A stretch of 64,000 nt of DNA. Origin: Streptomyces sp. JJ66 (lineage in GTDB: Bacteria; Actinomycetota; Actinomycetes; Streptomycetales; Streptomycetaceae). Location: the NCBI RefSeq assembly GCF_019303495.1, contig NZ_JAEVFI010000005.1, positions 27,312 to 91,311 on the forward strand. Reading direction: 5' to 3'. Of this stretch, positions 41,215-51,221 are shown one piece after another. A model generated the notes under the pieces. That model worked only from the letters and a program-made list of their open reading frames with translations. It was not told the origin of the DNA and ran no database searches. Position numbers and translations under genes: made by a program. The first letter of the stretch is position 1. Every line of letters starts with the position of its first letter.

Positions 41215-41559
41215 GTGTCCCCGCGTCGTAACCGTCCGCGTGGCGGGCTAAGGGCCGCCGGGTCGTCCGGCTGGGCGGCCCGGGAGGCCCAGGAAGCAGG
41301 GCGCGGCATCGGGCTGGAGAACAGCGAGAGCTGGCGCGGCGAGGAGTGGGCCGTGCGGCGGATCACCGGTGGCGGGGCGGTCAAGCCCTACCGGTGCCCG
41401 GGCTGCGACCAGCTGATTCCGCCCGGGGTGCCGCACGTCGTGGCGTGGCCCGCGCACAGCGACGGCGAGGACCGGCGCCACTGGCACGGCCCCTGCTGGA
41501 CGGCGCGCGACCGGCGTGGGGTCCGCCCGCAGCGCTCCCGCAACGCGCCCCGGTACTGA
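41215..41559 (+). CDS. Small zinc-ribbon-like conserved protein
   Basis: The 114-residue basic protein begins MSPRRNRPRGG and ends in QRSRNAPRY. The centre YRCPGCDQLIPPGVPHVVAWP...RRHWHGPCW has a CxxC plus His/Cys arrangement suited to zinc. It is often annotated in Streptomyces as ATP/GTP-binding without support. GTG 41215 is favoured over GTG 41209 because AGGAGTGAGG lies at proper distance. The function is unknown. Confidence 0.78.
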   Translation: MSPRRNRPRGGLRAAGSSGWAAREAQEAGRGIGLENSESWRGEEWAVRRITGGGAVKPYRCPGCDQLIPPGVPHVVAWPAHSDGEDRRHWHGPCWTARDRRGVRPQRSRNAPRY

Positions 41560-41679
41560 GGGCGTTGCGGGAGCTGGTCAGCGCGGGCGGGCCGGGCGGC
41601 GTCAGACGCCCAGGGGCTGCCGCGCGGCGCGGCCGGACCACCGAACGCGGGCCAGCCCCCGCCGGGGTGACTCCCCGGC

Positions 41680-41707
41680 GTCACCCGTCACCCGTCACCC
41701 GTCACGC
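41680..41707 (+). repeat. GTCACCC 7-mer tandem repeat at the permease 3' end
   Basis: Four consecutive 7-base units (GTCACCC x3, then GTCACGC) run across the stop codon of the ABC permease gene. A slippage-prone microrepeat, with no function evident. Confidence 0.7.
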
Positions 41708-42472
41708 GTCGCGCGTGCGGAGCGTCGCGTAGCCCGCGAGCAGGGCGGCGACGGTCCAGGCGACCATGATCGCCAGGCCGCCCCACGGGCCGTAGGGGCG
41801 GTCGAGCGCGACGACGGTCATGATCATCGTCCCGGCCTGGTCAGGGAGCCACTGGGCGACGTCCCGCGCGCCGGGAATAGCGCCCAGGATCGGGCTGACC
41901 AGGAAGAACAGCGGGACCAGGATGCCCAGTGAGAGCACCGGACTGCGCAGCACCCAGGTGATACCCATCGCGAACAGCGTGATCAGCGTCAGGTACAGGC
42001 CGCCGCCGAAGACGGCGCGCAGCACGTCGGGTTCGCCGAGCGACGTCGCCAGGTCCCCCAGCAGGGCCTGGCCCGCGAAGAACGACAGGAAACTGGTGAC
42101 CATGCCGACGACCAGGACGAGCCCCGTGCCCACGAGCAGCTTGGCGGCCATGAACACCCCCCGCTGCGGCACCGCCGCCAGCGAGGCACGGATCATGCCG
42201 GTGCTGTACTCGCTGGACACCAGCAGCACACCGAAGGCGATCATCGCCAGCTGACCCAGCGCCATGCCCGAGAAGCTGGTGAGCACCGGGTCGAACGTCG
42301 CCTTCTGTTCAGGGGGGAGATTGTCGTAGTTGATCTTGAACAGCAGGCTCAGGCCCATCCCGCTGAGCACGGTGAGCAGCAGGGCCAGGCCCAGCGTCCA
42401 CACCGTGGAGCGGACGGTGAGGGCCTTGGTCCACTCCGAGCGGAGCACCCGCGTCAGGTGAGCCATCATCAC
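41702..42472 (-). CDS. ABC-2 type transporter permease
   Basis: The 256-residue membrane protein has about six hydrophobic helices (STVWTLGLALLLTVLSGMG, MALGQLAMIAFGVLLVSSEY, and others). The STGMIRASLAAVPQR loop is typical of ABC-2 exporter permeases in actinobacteria. Its ATG overlaps the stop of the ATPase gene (ATGA), so the two are translationally coupled and form one exporter. The substrate is unknown. Confidence 0.9.
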   Translation of the reverse strand: MMMAHLTRVLRSEWTKALTVRSTVWTLGLALLLTVLSGMGLSLLFKINYDNLPPEQKATFDPVLTSFSGMALGQLAMIAFGVLLVSSEYSTGMIRASLAAVPQRGVFMAAKLLVGTGLVLVVGMVTSFLSFFAGQALLGDLATSLGEPDVLRAVFGGGLYLTLITLFAMGITWVLRSPVLSLGILVPLFFLVSPILGAIPGARDVAQWLPDQAGTMIMTVVALDRPYGPWGGLAIMVAWTVAALLAGYATLRTRDA

Positions 42473-43422
42473 AGCTCCTTCCGGGCGTCGGCGGTCACGT
42501 CGGCGGGTTCGGCGCCGTGGGTGTGGAACTCCACCGACTCGGCGGTGAGCCGCATGAACGCCTCCTCCAGCGACGCCTGCTGCGGGCTCAGCTCGTGCAG
42601 GACGACGCCCTGGGCGGCCGCGACCTCGCCGACGCGCGCGGCCTCGACGTCGTCGGCCTCCAGCGTCCCGTCCGCGCCGGGGGTGACGGCGATGTCCGCG
42701 CCGCTCAGCGCGTCCCGCAGCCGCTCGGGCTCCGGCGAGCGCAGCCGCACGTAGCTGCGGGAGTTCTGCTGGATGAACTCCTTCATGGACGTGTCGGCCA
42801 GCAGCCTGCCCCGGCCGATGACGATGAGGTGGTCGGCGGTCAGCGCCATCTCGCTCATCAGGTGGCTGGAGACGAACACCGTCTTGCCCTCGGACGCCAG
42901 GTGCTTCATCAGGCCGCGGACCCAGCGGATGCCCTCGGGGTCGAGCCCGTTGACCGGCTCGTCGAACATGACGATCTTCGGGTCGCCCAGCAGCGCCGCC
43001 GCGATGCCCAGCCGCTGGCCCATGCCCAGCGAGAAGCCCTTCGGACGCTTGTTGGCGACCGAGCTGAGCCCCACCAGGTCCAGCACCTCCGGCACCCGGC
43101 GTTCGGGAATGCCGTTGGACTGGGCCAGGACGCGCAAGTGGTTGCGGGCCGTCCGCCCGCCGTGCACGGACGTGGCCTCCAGCAGCGCCCCGATGGAGGC
43201 CAGGGGGTCGCGCAGCTGGCGGTAGTGCTTGCCGTCGATGCGGACGTCACCTGCCGTCGGCCGGTCCAGGCCGAGCATCATCCGCATAGTGGTGGATTTT
43301 CCTGCCCCGTTGGGCCCCAGGAAGCCGGTAACGACGCCGGGCTGAACCGTGAAGGTGAGCCGGTCCACCGCCGTCGTGCTGCCGTAGCGCTTCGTGAGCC
43401 CGTCAAGCTCAATCATGGGCAT
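42469..43422 (-). CDS. ABC transporter ATP-binding protein
   Basis: The 317-residue ATPase is of the drug/antibiotic exporter type. Walker A is GPNGAGKST, the signature appears as FSLGMGQRLG, Walker B is IVMFDEPVNGLDP and the switch histidine lies in VFVSSHLMSEM. A C-terminal extension (about 220-317) is common in DrrA-like subunits. The start may be the second ATG (43416). It pairs with the permease at 41702. Confidence 0.93.
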   Translation of the reverse strand: MPMIELDGLTKRYGSTTAVDRLTFTVQPGVVTGFLGPNGAGKSTTMRMMLGLDRPTAGDVRIDGKHYRQLRDPLASIGALLEATSVHGGRTARNHLRVLAQSNGIPERRVPEVLDLVGLSSVANKRPKGFSLGMGQRLGIAAALLGDPKIVMFDEPVNGLDPEGIRWVRGLMKHLASEGKTVFVSSHLMSEMALTADHLIVIGRGRLLADTSMKEFIQQNSRSYVRLRSPEPERLRDALSGADIAVTPGADGTLEADDVEAARVGEVAAAQGVVLHELSPQQASLEEAFMRLTAESVEFHTHGAEPADVTADARKEL

Positions 43423-43430
43423 GACGCTAA

Positions 43431-43474
43431 ACGGTCCAAGTGCCCCCTGTCACACCGGGGGTCACCTGGACCGT
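43431..43474 (-). terminator. Near-perfect inverted repeat between filP and the ABC genes
   Basis: Arms 43431-43447 and 43457-43474 (ACGGTCCAAGTG-CCCCC against its complement) pair over 16-17 bases with one mismatch and one bulge. Lying just after filP and nine bases before the ATPase start, it may end the filP transcript. It could also bind a regulator of the ABC pair. Confidence 0.55.
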
Positions 43475-43509
43475 CTCACCGTCTTCCGCCGGCCCGCCGG
43501 GCGGGCGCG

Positions 43510-44451
43510 TCAGCGGGACTGCTGGGCCGGCACGTTCGTGCTGGCGTCCTCGTCCTCCTCGGCGGGCTGGCCCGACGCGGCCACGGCGGCACCGGTGAGG
43601 GTGGCCAGCATCTCGCGCACGTTGGTCAGCTGCGCGTTGATGCTGTCGCGGCGGTTGGTGAGGGCGGCCAGCTCGCGCTCGGACTCGCTGCGCACCCGGT
43701 CGGCCTTGGCGTTCGCGTCGGCGACGATGTCCTCGGCCTGGCGCTGGGCCGTCTCCACCGTCTGGCGGGCGCGGCGCTCGGCGTCCGTGCGCAGCTTCTC
43801 CGCCTCCAGCCGCAGCTGCTCGGCGCGGTGCTCGATCTCCGCGAGCCGCTTCTCGGCCTTGGCCTGGCGGGAGGCCAGGTCGCGCTCGGACTGCTCGCGG
43901 CGCTTGGCCAGGTTCGTCTCGAAGTCGGCGGCGGCCTGCGCGGCCTTGGCCCGGGTGTCCTCGAAGAGGGCGTCGGCCTCCTCGCGCTTGGACTGCGCGT
44001 CCTTCTCGGCGTCCGAGCGCAGCTGCGACGCCTCGCCCTTGGCCGTCTCGACGATGCGCACGCCCTCGTCCTCGGCCTTCGCCTTGCGGTCGGCGGCGAA
44101 CGCCTCGGCGTCGTCACGCACCTGCTGGGCCGCGCTCTCGGCCAGCTCCCGGTGCTGCTCGGCGGCGCGCCGGGCCTCCTCCCGCAGGTCCTTCGCCTCC
44201 TCCTCGGCGAGGCGGAGGATCTTCTCGACGCGGGCGCCGAGCCCGGCGTATGAAGGCTCGGCGTCGTTGACCTGAGCCTGGGCGTTCTGGGTTTCGAGGT
44301 GCAGTTCCTCGATGCGCTTTTCCAGTGACGTGATGCGGGACAGGGCGCTGTCACGGTCGGCGACGAGCTTGGAGATGCGGTCGTCCACCTGCCCGCGGTC
44401 GTAGCCGCGCCGCACGAGCTCGAAGCCGAAGGGGGAGGAAGTGTCGCTCAT
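43510..44451 (-). CDS. filP: Coiled-coil cytoskeletal protein FilP
   Basis: The 313-residue protein is almost entirely heptad/hendecad coiled coil (EEEAKDLREEARRAAEQHRE style repeats, residues about 25-285). It forms intermediate-filament-like cytoskeleton near hyphal tips and affects cell stiffness and growth. The conserved N terminus with FGFELVRRGYDRGQVDDRI resembles DivIVA-type domains. Located directly downstream of scy, as in other streptomycetes. ATG 44451. Confidence 0.95.
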   Translation of the reverse strand: MSDTSSPFGFELVRRGYDRGQVDDRISKLVADRDSALSRITSLEKRIEELHLETQNAQAQVNDAEPSYAGLGARVEKILRLAEEEAKDLREEARRAAEQHRELAESAAQQVRDDAEAFAADRKAKAEDEGVRIVETAKGEASQLRSDAEKDAQSKREEADALFEDTRAKAAQAAADFETNLAKRREQSERDLASRQAKAEKRLAEIEHRAEQLRLEAEKLRTDAERRARQTVETAQRQAEDIVADANAKADRVRSESERELAALTNRRDSINAQLTNVREMLATLTGAAVAASGQPAEEDEDASTNVPAQQSR

Positions 44452-44651
44452 GGGGTTCCTGTCGAAGAGACCGGTATGAGGTTCGGGGTGAGGTGTCAGA
44501 CGGAATCCTAGGGGCCAAGGCGGCGTGTCATCGAGCGGATCGGCTATTGATGCGATTTCATGGGGCCCATGTGCGCTCTTTCGGGTGGCTTTCGCCGGAA
44601 GCCCGCACCGCAAGCGGAAGCCCGCTCACGCTCGGAGAGGCGCGCTTACGG

Positions 44652-47600
44652 CTAACTCCGGGAGGGCTTCCCACCCGAACGAGCGCCCCCGGCAGCCGCG
44701 CCCGCCTTGACGCCGCCGGAGCCGCCGCCGTCCTCGCCGCCCTCGCGTTCCCGGCCACCGCCCTTGCCGCTCTTGACGCCGCCCGGTGACTCGAAGGACT
44801 CCAGTGCCTCCAGCACATCCTGCACCCGGGAAATCTCGGCGTTGATGTTCTCCTGGCGGCGCACCAGCGTCTCCAGCTCGCGCTTGCCCTCGTCAACGAT
44901 CCGTTCGGCCTCCGCCCGCGCGTCCGCCCGCAGCTGCCCGGCCTCCTTCTCCACGGCGGCCTTCTTCTGCTCGGCCTCCTTCAGCAGGCCCTCCGCCTTG
45001 CGCACCGCGGAGATGCGCGCCGAACTCGCCTCGGACTCGGCGTCCGACACCAGCTTCGCCGCCTCCTCGCGGGCCTTGGCCAACTGCTCCTCGGCGGCCT
45101 TGACCAGCTTGTCGGTGCGCTCACCGGCCGACTTCATCGCCTCCGACGCCTCCCGGCGCGCCCGCTCGTGCAGCTCCTCGACCTCGCCCTCGACCCGGGC
45201 CCGCAGCTCCTCGGTGCGCTCGCGGATGGCGCTCGCGTCCCGGCGGGCCTCCTCCAGCATGGTGTTGGAGTCGGCGCGGGCCTTCTCCACCAGCTCGCCG
45301 CACTCCGCCCGGGCCTCGTTCTCCAGCCGCTCCGCCTCCCGCCGCGCGGCGCCCACCATGGTGTCGGCCTGCTCCTCGGCGTTCGCCGCCGTGCGCACGG
45401 CCTCCTCCTGCGCCCCGGCCACCAACTGGTCGGCCTGCTCGGCGGCTTCGGCCAGCTTGCGGGACGCCTCCTGACGTGCCTCATCGCGCACCCGGTCCGC
45501 GTCCCCGCGCGCCTGGTCCGCCTCGGCCTGCGCGGTGGTGCGCAGCCGGTCGGCCTCCGCGATCGCGTCGCTGACGGTCCGCTCGGCCAGCGCCTTGGCC
45601 GCGTCGGTCTCCTCGCGGGCCTCGCGGCGCAGCGTCTCCGCCTCCCGCGCGGCGTCCCGGCGCAGCGTGGCGGCCTCCTCGTCGGCCTCCTGACGCACCG
45701 TGCGCGCCGCGTGCTCGGCCGCCGAGCGCAGACCGGCGATCTCCTCCTCGGCGCGCTCGTGCAGCCCGGCCACGGCCTCCCGCACCTGCTGGGCCTGCTC
45801 CTCGGCCGCCGCGACGAGTTCGCCCGCGCGCTGCTCCGCCTCGCTGACCAGGCGCTCGGCCTCGGCGTGCGCCTCCTCCGCCCGGCGTCGCGCCGACGCC
45901 AGCAACTCCTCGCCCTGCTCCCGCGCCTGCGTGCGCTCGCGATGCGCCTCCTCGCGGGCGTCCGCCAGCAGCTCCTCGGCCTCCCGGCGGAGCCGGGAAG
46001 CCTCATCCCGGGCGGCGGCCAGCGCCTCGGCGGCCTCGGCACCCAGCCGCTCGGCCGCCGCCTCGGCATCCGCGCGCACCCGGTCGGCGCTCTCCTGCGC
46101 GTCCGTGCGCAGCTGTTCGGCCTCCGCCGCCGCCTCGCCCCGCAGCCGCACCGCCAGCTGCTCCGCCTCGGCACGGGCCTGCGCGGCCTCCGCCGCCGCC
46201 TCCTCGCGCAGCCGCTCGGCCTCCTCCTCGGCCTGCTGCCGCAGCGTGCGGACGCGCTCGGCGGCCTCGCCGCGCAGCCGCTCCGACTCCGCGCGCGCCT
46301 CCTCACGCAGCTGCTCGGCCGCCCCACGCGCCCGGGTCAACTCCTCCTGGGCGGTGGCCAGTTTCTCCTCGGCCTCACCACGCCGCCGGTCCAGCTCCTC
46401 GGCCGCCTCCGCCGCCGTCTGCGCCGCGGCCCGCTCGGCCTCCTCGCGCAGCGTGCGCGCGGCCTGCTCGGCCTCGGAGCGCGTCTGCCCGGCCTGCTCC
46501 TCGGCACCATCCCGCAGCTCCTCGGCCTCCGCGCGGGCCCGCTCCAGCAGCTCGTCCGCCTGCCGGCGCAGGCCGGTGGCGCGCTCGATGGCCTCGGTAC
46601 GGACCCGCTCGCCCTCGGCCACCGCCGCGCTGCGGGTCTCCTCCGCGTCCGCCTTGGCCTGGCTGAGCACCTCCTCTGCGGTGGACGCGGCCTGCTCGAT
46701 CTGCCGCACGGCGTCCTTGCGGGCCTCCGCGCGAATGCGCTCGCCCTCCTCGACCGCCTCGGCACGCAACTGCTCCGCCTCGCCGCGCAGCCGCCGGGCC
46801 TCCTCCTGGAGTTCGGCCGTCTTGGCCCGGTACTCCTGGGTGTCCGCCTGCGCCGACCCCTTCAACTGCTCGGCGGTGTCGTGCGCCTGAGCGCGCAGCC
46901 GGTCGGCCTCCTCCTCCGCCTGCCCGCGCAGCCGTTCGGCCTCCTCGGCGGCCGCCTTCGTGGTGGCCTGCGCCTCCTGGGACGCCTTGCTGAGGATCTC
47001 CTCCGCGCTGCGCGCCGCCTCCGCGAGCTGCGCCGCCGACTCCTCCGCCGCTGACGCCCGCGCCGTCTCCTTCGCCTCCGCCACCGCGCGCTCGGACTGC
47101 GCCCGGGCGTCCGCGCGCAGCTGCTCGGCCTCCGCCTTGACGGCGTCCGCCTCCGTAGTGGCCTCGCTCACCAACCGGGCGATCTGCGCCTTCGCGGTGC
47201 GGGTGCGCTGCTCGTTCTGCGCCTCGGCGTCCGCCAGCTGCCGGGCCGCCTGCTCCCGGGCGCTCTCCAGCACCTTGTCGGCCTCCGCGCGGGCGGTGCG
47301 CAGCGCCTCGTCGGCCTCCCGCATCCGCTCCTGGGCGCCGCGCGCCGCCTCCGCGGCCTCCCGGCGGGCGGCCTCCGTCTCACTGGCGGTCGTGCTGCGC
47401 AGCCGGTCCGCGTGCTCGGTGGCCTCCTCCGCCTGCGTGGACGCGGCCGACAGCAGGCGCTCGGCCTCCGCCCGGGCCCGGCGCAAAATCGCCTCCGCCT
47501 CGGCGCGGGCTGTGAGCGCCTCCTCGTTCAGGCGGTGCCGCGACTGCTCCGCCAGCCGCCCAGCCTCCGCCCGGGCCGCGCTCAGCGTCTGCTCGGCCTC

Positions 47601-48110
47601 CGCGCGCGTCTCCTCCGCCAGCCGGCGGACCTGCGACTCGCTGCGGGCACGCAGCTGCTCCGCCCACGCCACGTTCTCGCCCACGTGCGACTCGACGGTG
47701 GCGCGGCGCTCGGCCAGCTCCTGGTCAAGCTGCTGGCGGCGGCGCACCGCCTCCGCGTGCAGCTCCGCCTCCAGACGCGCCTGAGCCTCCGCCTGCTCCT
47801 GGTGCAACCGCTGCGCCTGCGCCCGTGCCTCGCGCAGCTCCCGGTCCGCGTCAGCCCGCAACTGCTCGGCCTGCACCTGGGCGTTGCGCAGCAACTGCTC
47901 CGCCTGCCCGGCGAGGTTGTCGTATCCGGCCGGGCGCGCGGCGAGGGTGCGGCGCGCCTCGTGCAGCTTGGCGCGCAGCACTTCGACCTGATAGCCGAGG
48001 TCGTCGGCGTGATCGACCGCCTTGTCCCGTTCCTTGCGCAGCCGTTCCATCTCGGCTTCGAAACGCGACAGGTGGTCCTCAGGCTCGTCGTAGCGGTCGT
48101 AGCCCCGCAC
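44652..48110 (-). CDS. scy: Polarisome scaffold protein Scy
   Basis: The 1,152-residue protein is one very long Ala/Glu/Arg coiled coil with hendecad-like repeats (AEAEAEQLRAEA patterns) from about residue 20 to 1,110, ending in a Gly/Ser/Lys tail. The N terminus HLSRFEAEMERLRKERDKAVD...LGYQVEVLRAKLHEARRTL matches Scy. Scy gathers DivIVA, FilP and ParA at hyphal tips. S. coelicolor Scy is, as I recall, about 1,326 residues, so this one is shorter in its repeats. GTG start. Confidence 0.95.
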   Translation of the reverse strand: MRGYDRYDEPEDHLSRFEAEMERLRKERDKAVDHADDLGYQVEVLRAKLHEARRTLAARPAGYDNLAGQAEQLLRNAQVQAEQLRADADRELREARAQAQRLHQEQAEAQARLEAELHAEAVRRRQQLDQELAERRATVESHVGENVAWAEQLRARSESQVRRLAEETRAEAEQTLSAARAEAGRLAEQSRHRLNEEALTARAEAEAILRRARAEAERLLSAASTQAEEATEHADRLRSTTASETEAARREAAEAARGAQERMREADEALRTARAEADKVLESAREQAARQLADAEAQNEQRTRTAKAQIARLVSEATTEADAVKAEAEQLRADARAQSERAVAEAKETARASAAEESAAQLAEAARSAEEILSKASQEAQATTKAAAEEAERLRGQAEEEADRLRAQAHDTAEQLKGSAQADTQEYRAKTAELQEEARRLRGEAEQLRAEAVEEGERIRAEARKDAVRQIEQAASTAEEVLSQAKADAEETRSAAVAEGERVRTEAIERATGLRRQADELLERARAEAEELRDGAEEQAGQTRSEAEQAARTLREEAERAAAQTAAEAAEELDRRRGEAEEKLATAQEELTRARGAAEQLREEARAESERLRGEAAERVRTLRQQAEEEAERLREEAAAEAAQARAEAEQLAVRLRGEAAAEAEQLRTDAQESADRVRADAEAAAERLGAEAAEALAAARDEASRLRREAEELLADAREEAHRERTQAREQGEELLASARRRAEEAHAEAERLVSEAEQRAGELVAAAEEQAQQVREAVAGLHERAEEEIAGLRSAAEHAARTVRQEADEEAATLRRDAAREAETLRREAREETDAAKALAERTVSDAIAEADRLRTTAQAEADQARGDADRVRDEARQEASRKLAEAAEQADQLVAGAQEEAVRTAANAEEQADTMVGAARREAERLENEARAECGELVEKARADSNTMLEEARRDASAIRERTEELRARVEGEVEELHERARREASEAMKSAGERTDKLVKAAEEQLAKAREEAAKLVSDAESEASSARISAVRKAEGLLKEAEQKKAAVEKEAGQLRADARAEAERIVDEGKRELETLVRRQENINAEISRVQDVLEALESFESPGGVKSGKGGGREREGGEDGGGSGGVKAGAAAGGARSGGKPSRS

Positions 48111-48419
48111 TGCGCGGTCCCATCCGTCCCCTGGTCGGTAAGGTGAGCTGGCTGTTCCGTGGGGAACCTCCGGAGAAATGGTGTCAGATCATCCGGGGGA
48201 CGCGGAACGGGCCGGCCGCCACTCTACCGACTCGCGCCGGGTCTTAGACGCCCCGCCAAAGGGCCTTTCGCCCTCTTGACCTCGGCCGCCCCGTGTGCAC
48301 GCGCGCGCGACCGCACGGGCCGGGGCGGGCCGGGCGCGTGCCCCCGCCGGGGATGATCAGCTACGGGACCAGGCTCCGGCGGTGCGGGGTGCCCGGCGCG
48401 GGGACCACGGGGCGAGCGG
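48111..48419. other. 309-base non-coding gap upstream of scy
   Basis: This region must contain the scy promoter (minus strand) and the 3' end of the epimerase transcript. A weak AGGGC-GCCCT hairpin is visible near 48260. No gene or clear promoter boxes were recognised. Confidence 0.5.
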
Positions 48420-48854
48420 CTAGCGCTGGTGCTGCGCGGCGGAGGTGACCAGTTCGGTGAGGACGCCGTGGCAGTCCTTGGGGTGGAGGAAGGTGATGCG
48501 GGAGTTCATGGAACCGGTGCGCGGCTCGTCGTACAGGACGCGCACGCCCTTGCCCCGGATCGCCTCGGCGTCGCCGTCCACGTCGGCGGTGCCGAAGGCG
48601 ATGTGGTGCACGCCCTCGCCGTTCTTCGCCAGCCACTTGCCGACGGCCGAGTCCTCCCGGGTGGGCTCCAGCAGCTGGAGGTAGGACGCGCCGCCGTCGT
48701 CCGTCCCGTTGATCTTGAGCATGGCCTCGCGGACGCCCTGCTCCTCGTTGACCTCGGTGTGGAAGACCTCGAAGCCGTACGTGGCCCGGTAGAACTCCAC
48801 GGTCTTGTCCAGGTCGAAGCAGGCGATCCCGATGTGGTCGATACGCGTCAACAT
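48420..48854 (-). CDS. mce: Methylmalonyl-CoA epimerase
   Basis: The 144-residue vicinal-oxygen-chelate enzyme interconverts (2R)- and (2S)-methylmalonyl-CoA. The metal-binding His is in [12 protein letters not shown], a second in GVHHIAFG, and the C-terminal region has the glutamate in GVLTELV. It connects propionyl-CoA carboxylation or polyketide extender supply with B12-dependent mutases. It is divergent from the thiolase gene across 136 bases. Confidence 0.94.
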   Translation of the reverse strand: MLTRIDHIGIACFDLDKTVEFYRATYGFEVFHTEVNEEQGVREAMLKINGTDDGGASYLQLLEPTREDSAVGKWLAKNGEGVHHIAFGTADVDGDAEAIRGKGVRVLYDEPRTGSMNSRITFLHPKDCHGVLTELVTSAAQHQR

Positions 48855-48990
48855 AGAACCAGGACACCGCTTCGGAGGTGGTTACGCAACGTGCGCACGG
48901 TCACACCCACGGACCGGTGACCCGGCCGCATACCGCTCAGTACATTGGCGATTAACCCTCGTTCACTTCCTTCTCCGAAGGGGCCGCAGC

Positions 48991-50193
48991 ATGACTGGCA
49001 CGACCGGCACCACCTCAGTGATCGTCGCGGGCGCGCGCACGCCCATGGGACGCCTGCTCGGCTCGCTGAAGACCTTCTCCGGGGCCGACCTCGGCGGCTT
49101 CGCCATCAAGGCCGCACTCGACCGGGCAGGGATCGGCGGCGACCAGGTCCAGTACGTGATCATGGGCCAGGTGCTCCAGGCGGGCGCCGGGCAGATCCCG
49201 GCCCGGCAGGCCGCCGTCAAGGCGGGCATCCCGATGAACGTCCCGGCGCTGACCATCAACAAGGTCTGCCTCTCCGGCCTGGACGCCATCGCGCTGGCGG
49301 ACCAGCTGGTGCGCGCCGGGGAGTTCGACGTCGTCGTCGCCGGCGGCCAGGAGTCCATGACCAACGCCCCGCACCTGCTGCCCAAGTCCCGCGAGGGCTA
49401 CAAGTACGGCGCCGTGCAGATGCTGGACGCCATGGCCCACGACGGCCTGACCGACTCCTTCGAGGGCGTCGCGATGGGTGAGTCCACCGAGAAGCACAAC
49501 ACCCGCCTGGGCATCGAGCGCGCGGTGCAGGACGAGATCGCCGCCGCCTCGCACCAGCGCGCCGCCGCCGCCCAGAAGAACGGCCTGTTCGAGGCCGAGA
49601 TCACCCCGGTGGAGATCCCGCAGCGCAAGGGCGAACCCGTCGTGTTCAGCCAGGACGAGGGCATCCGTGGCGAGACCACCGCCGAGTCGCTGGGCAAGCT
49701 GCGCCCGGCCTTCGCCAAGGACGGCACGATCACCGCCGGCTCGGCCTCGCAGATCTCCGACGGCGCGGCGGCCGTCGTGGTGATGTCCAAGGCGAAGGCC
49801 CAGGAGCTGGGCCTGGAGTGGATCGCCGAAATCGGCGCCCACGGCAACGTCGCGGGCCCGGACAACTCGCTCCAGTCCCAGCCGGCCAACGCGATCCGGC
49901 ACGCGCTGGGCAAGGAGGGCCTGGACGTCGCCGACCTCGACCTGATCGAGATCAACGAGGCGTTCGCCGCCGTCGCACACCAGTCGATGAAGGACCTGAA
50001 GATCGGCCCGGACAAGGTCAACGTCAACGGCGGCGCCATCGCCCTCGGTCACCCGATCGGCATGTCCGGCGCCCGGATCGTGCTGCACCTGGCGCTGGAG
50101 CTGAAGCGGCGCGGCGGCGGCACCGGCGCCGCCGCCCTGTGCGGTGGCGGCGGCCAGGGTGACGCCCTGATCGTCAAGGTGCCGGGCAAGTAA
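48991..50193 (+). CDS. Acetyl-CoA C-acetyltransferase (thiolase II)
   Basis: The 400-residue biosynthetic-type thiolase condenses two acetyl-CoA to acetoacetyl-CoA. Nucleophilic Cys is in [11 protein letters not shown], the catalytic His in [16 protein letters not shown] and the second Cys in [17 protein letters not shown] 48991 lies after a GAAGGGG run. Together with Hbd it feeds C4 acyl-CoA metabolism. meaB follows 53 bases later. Confidence 0.94.
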   Translation: MTGTTGTTSVIVAGARTPMGRLLGSLKTFSGADLGGFAIKAALDRAGIGGDQVQYVIMGQVLQAGAGQIPARQAAVKAGIPMNVPALTINKVCLSGLDAIALADQLVRAGEFDVVVAGGQESMTNAPHLLPKSREGYKYGAVQMLDAMAHDGLTDSFEGVAMGESTEKHNTRLGIERAVQDEIAAASHQRAAAAQKNGLFEAEITPVEIPQRKGEPVVFSQDEGIRGETTAESLGKLRPAFAKDGTITAGSASQISDGAAAVVVMSKAKAQELGLEWIAEIGAHGNVAGPDNSLQSQPANAIRHALGKEGLDVADLDLIEINEAFAAVAHQSMKDLKIGPDKVNVNGGAIALGHPIGMSGARIVLHLALELKRRGGGTGAAALCGGGGQGDALIVKVPGK

Positions 50194-50246
50194 CGGCGCC
50201 CGGTACGGCAGCCGGAACGACAACGCGAGCGAGGAGCGCAGGACGC

Positions 50247-51221
50247 ATGGCGGTGGACGTCCCCCAGCTGGTGGAGCAGGCCCGCGCGGGCAGGCCCCGG
50301 GCGGTGGCCCGGCTGATCTCACTGGTCGAGGGGGCGTCCCCGCAGCTGCGCGAGGTGATGGCCGCCCTCGCCCCGCTCACCGGCAACGCCTACGTCGTCG
50401 GGCTCACCGGCTCGCCCGGCGTGGGCAAGTCCACCTCCACCTCGGCGCTGGTCAGCGCCTACCGCAAGACCGGCAAGCGGGTCGGTGTCCTGGCCGTGGA
50501 CCCGTCCTCGCCGTTCTCCGGCGGCGCACTGCTCGGCGACCGGGTGCGCATGTCCGACCACGCCTCCGATCCCGGCGTCTACATCCGCTCCATGGCCACC
50601 CGGGGCCACCTCGGGGGGCTGGCCTGGGCCGCCCCGCAGGCGATCCGGGTGCTGGACGCCGCCGGGTGCGACGTGGTGCTGGTGGAGACCGTCGGCGTCG
50701 GCCAGTCCGAGGTGGACATCGCCGGGCAGGCCGACACCTCGGTGGTGCTGCTCGCGCCCGGCATGGGCGACGGCATCCAGGCGGCCAAGGCGGGCATCCT
50801 GGAGATCGGCGACGTCTACGTCGTCAACAAGGCCGACCGGGACGGGGCCGACGCCACCGTCCGCGAACTCAACCACATGCTGGGCCTGGGCGAGGCGCGC
50901 GGGCCGGGCGACTGGCGGCCGCCGATCGTCAAGACCGTCGCCGCGCGCGGTACGGGCGTGGACGAGGTCGTGGAGGCGCTGGAGAAGCACCGCGCGTGGA
51001 TGGAGGAGCGCGGGGTGCTCGCCGAGCGGCGCCGGCGCCGGGCGGCCCGGGAGGTCGAGACCATCGCCGTGACCGCCCTGCGCGAGCGGATCGCCGACCT
51101 GCACGGGGACCGGCGGCTCGGCGCCCTGGCCGAGCAGATCGTCACCGGCACCCTGGACCCCTACGCGGCTGCGGACGCGCTGGTCGCCGGGGTCACCGAG
51201 AGCCGCCGCGACGGCGCGTAG
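50247..51221 (+). CDS. meaB: GTPase chaperone MeaB of B12-dependent mutases
   Basis: The 324-residue G3E-family GTPase protects and reloads adenosylcobalamin-dependent acyl-CoA mutases. G1 is GLTGSPGVGKST, the switch III-like segment DPSSPFSGGALLGDRVRM, G3 ETVGVGQSEVDIAG and G4 NKADRDGA. The C-terminal helical dimerisation region is intact. Located between thiolase and MarR, near icmA. Confidence 0.95.
   Translation: MAVDVPQLVEQARAGRPRAVARLISLVEGASPQLREVMAALAPLTGNAYVVGLTGSPGVGKSTSTSALVSAYRKTGKRVGVLAVDPSSPFSGGALLGDRVRMSDHASDPGVYIRSMATRGHLGGLAWAAPQAIRVLDAAGCDVVLVETVGVGQSEVDIAGQADTSVVLLAPGMGDGIQAAKAGILEIGDVYVVNKADRDGADATVRELNHMLGLGEARGPGDWRPPIVKTVAARGTGVDEVVEALEKHRAWMEERGVLAERRRRRAAREVETIAVTALRERIADLHGDRRLGALAEQIVTGTLDPYAAADALVAGVTESRRDGA

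Noticed and set aside
45168..47054. Long plus-strand frame inside scy
   Set aside because: An artefact of the repetitive Ala/Glu/Arg codons of the coiled coil; it yields Leu/Arg/Gly-rich sequence with no motif.
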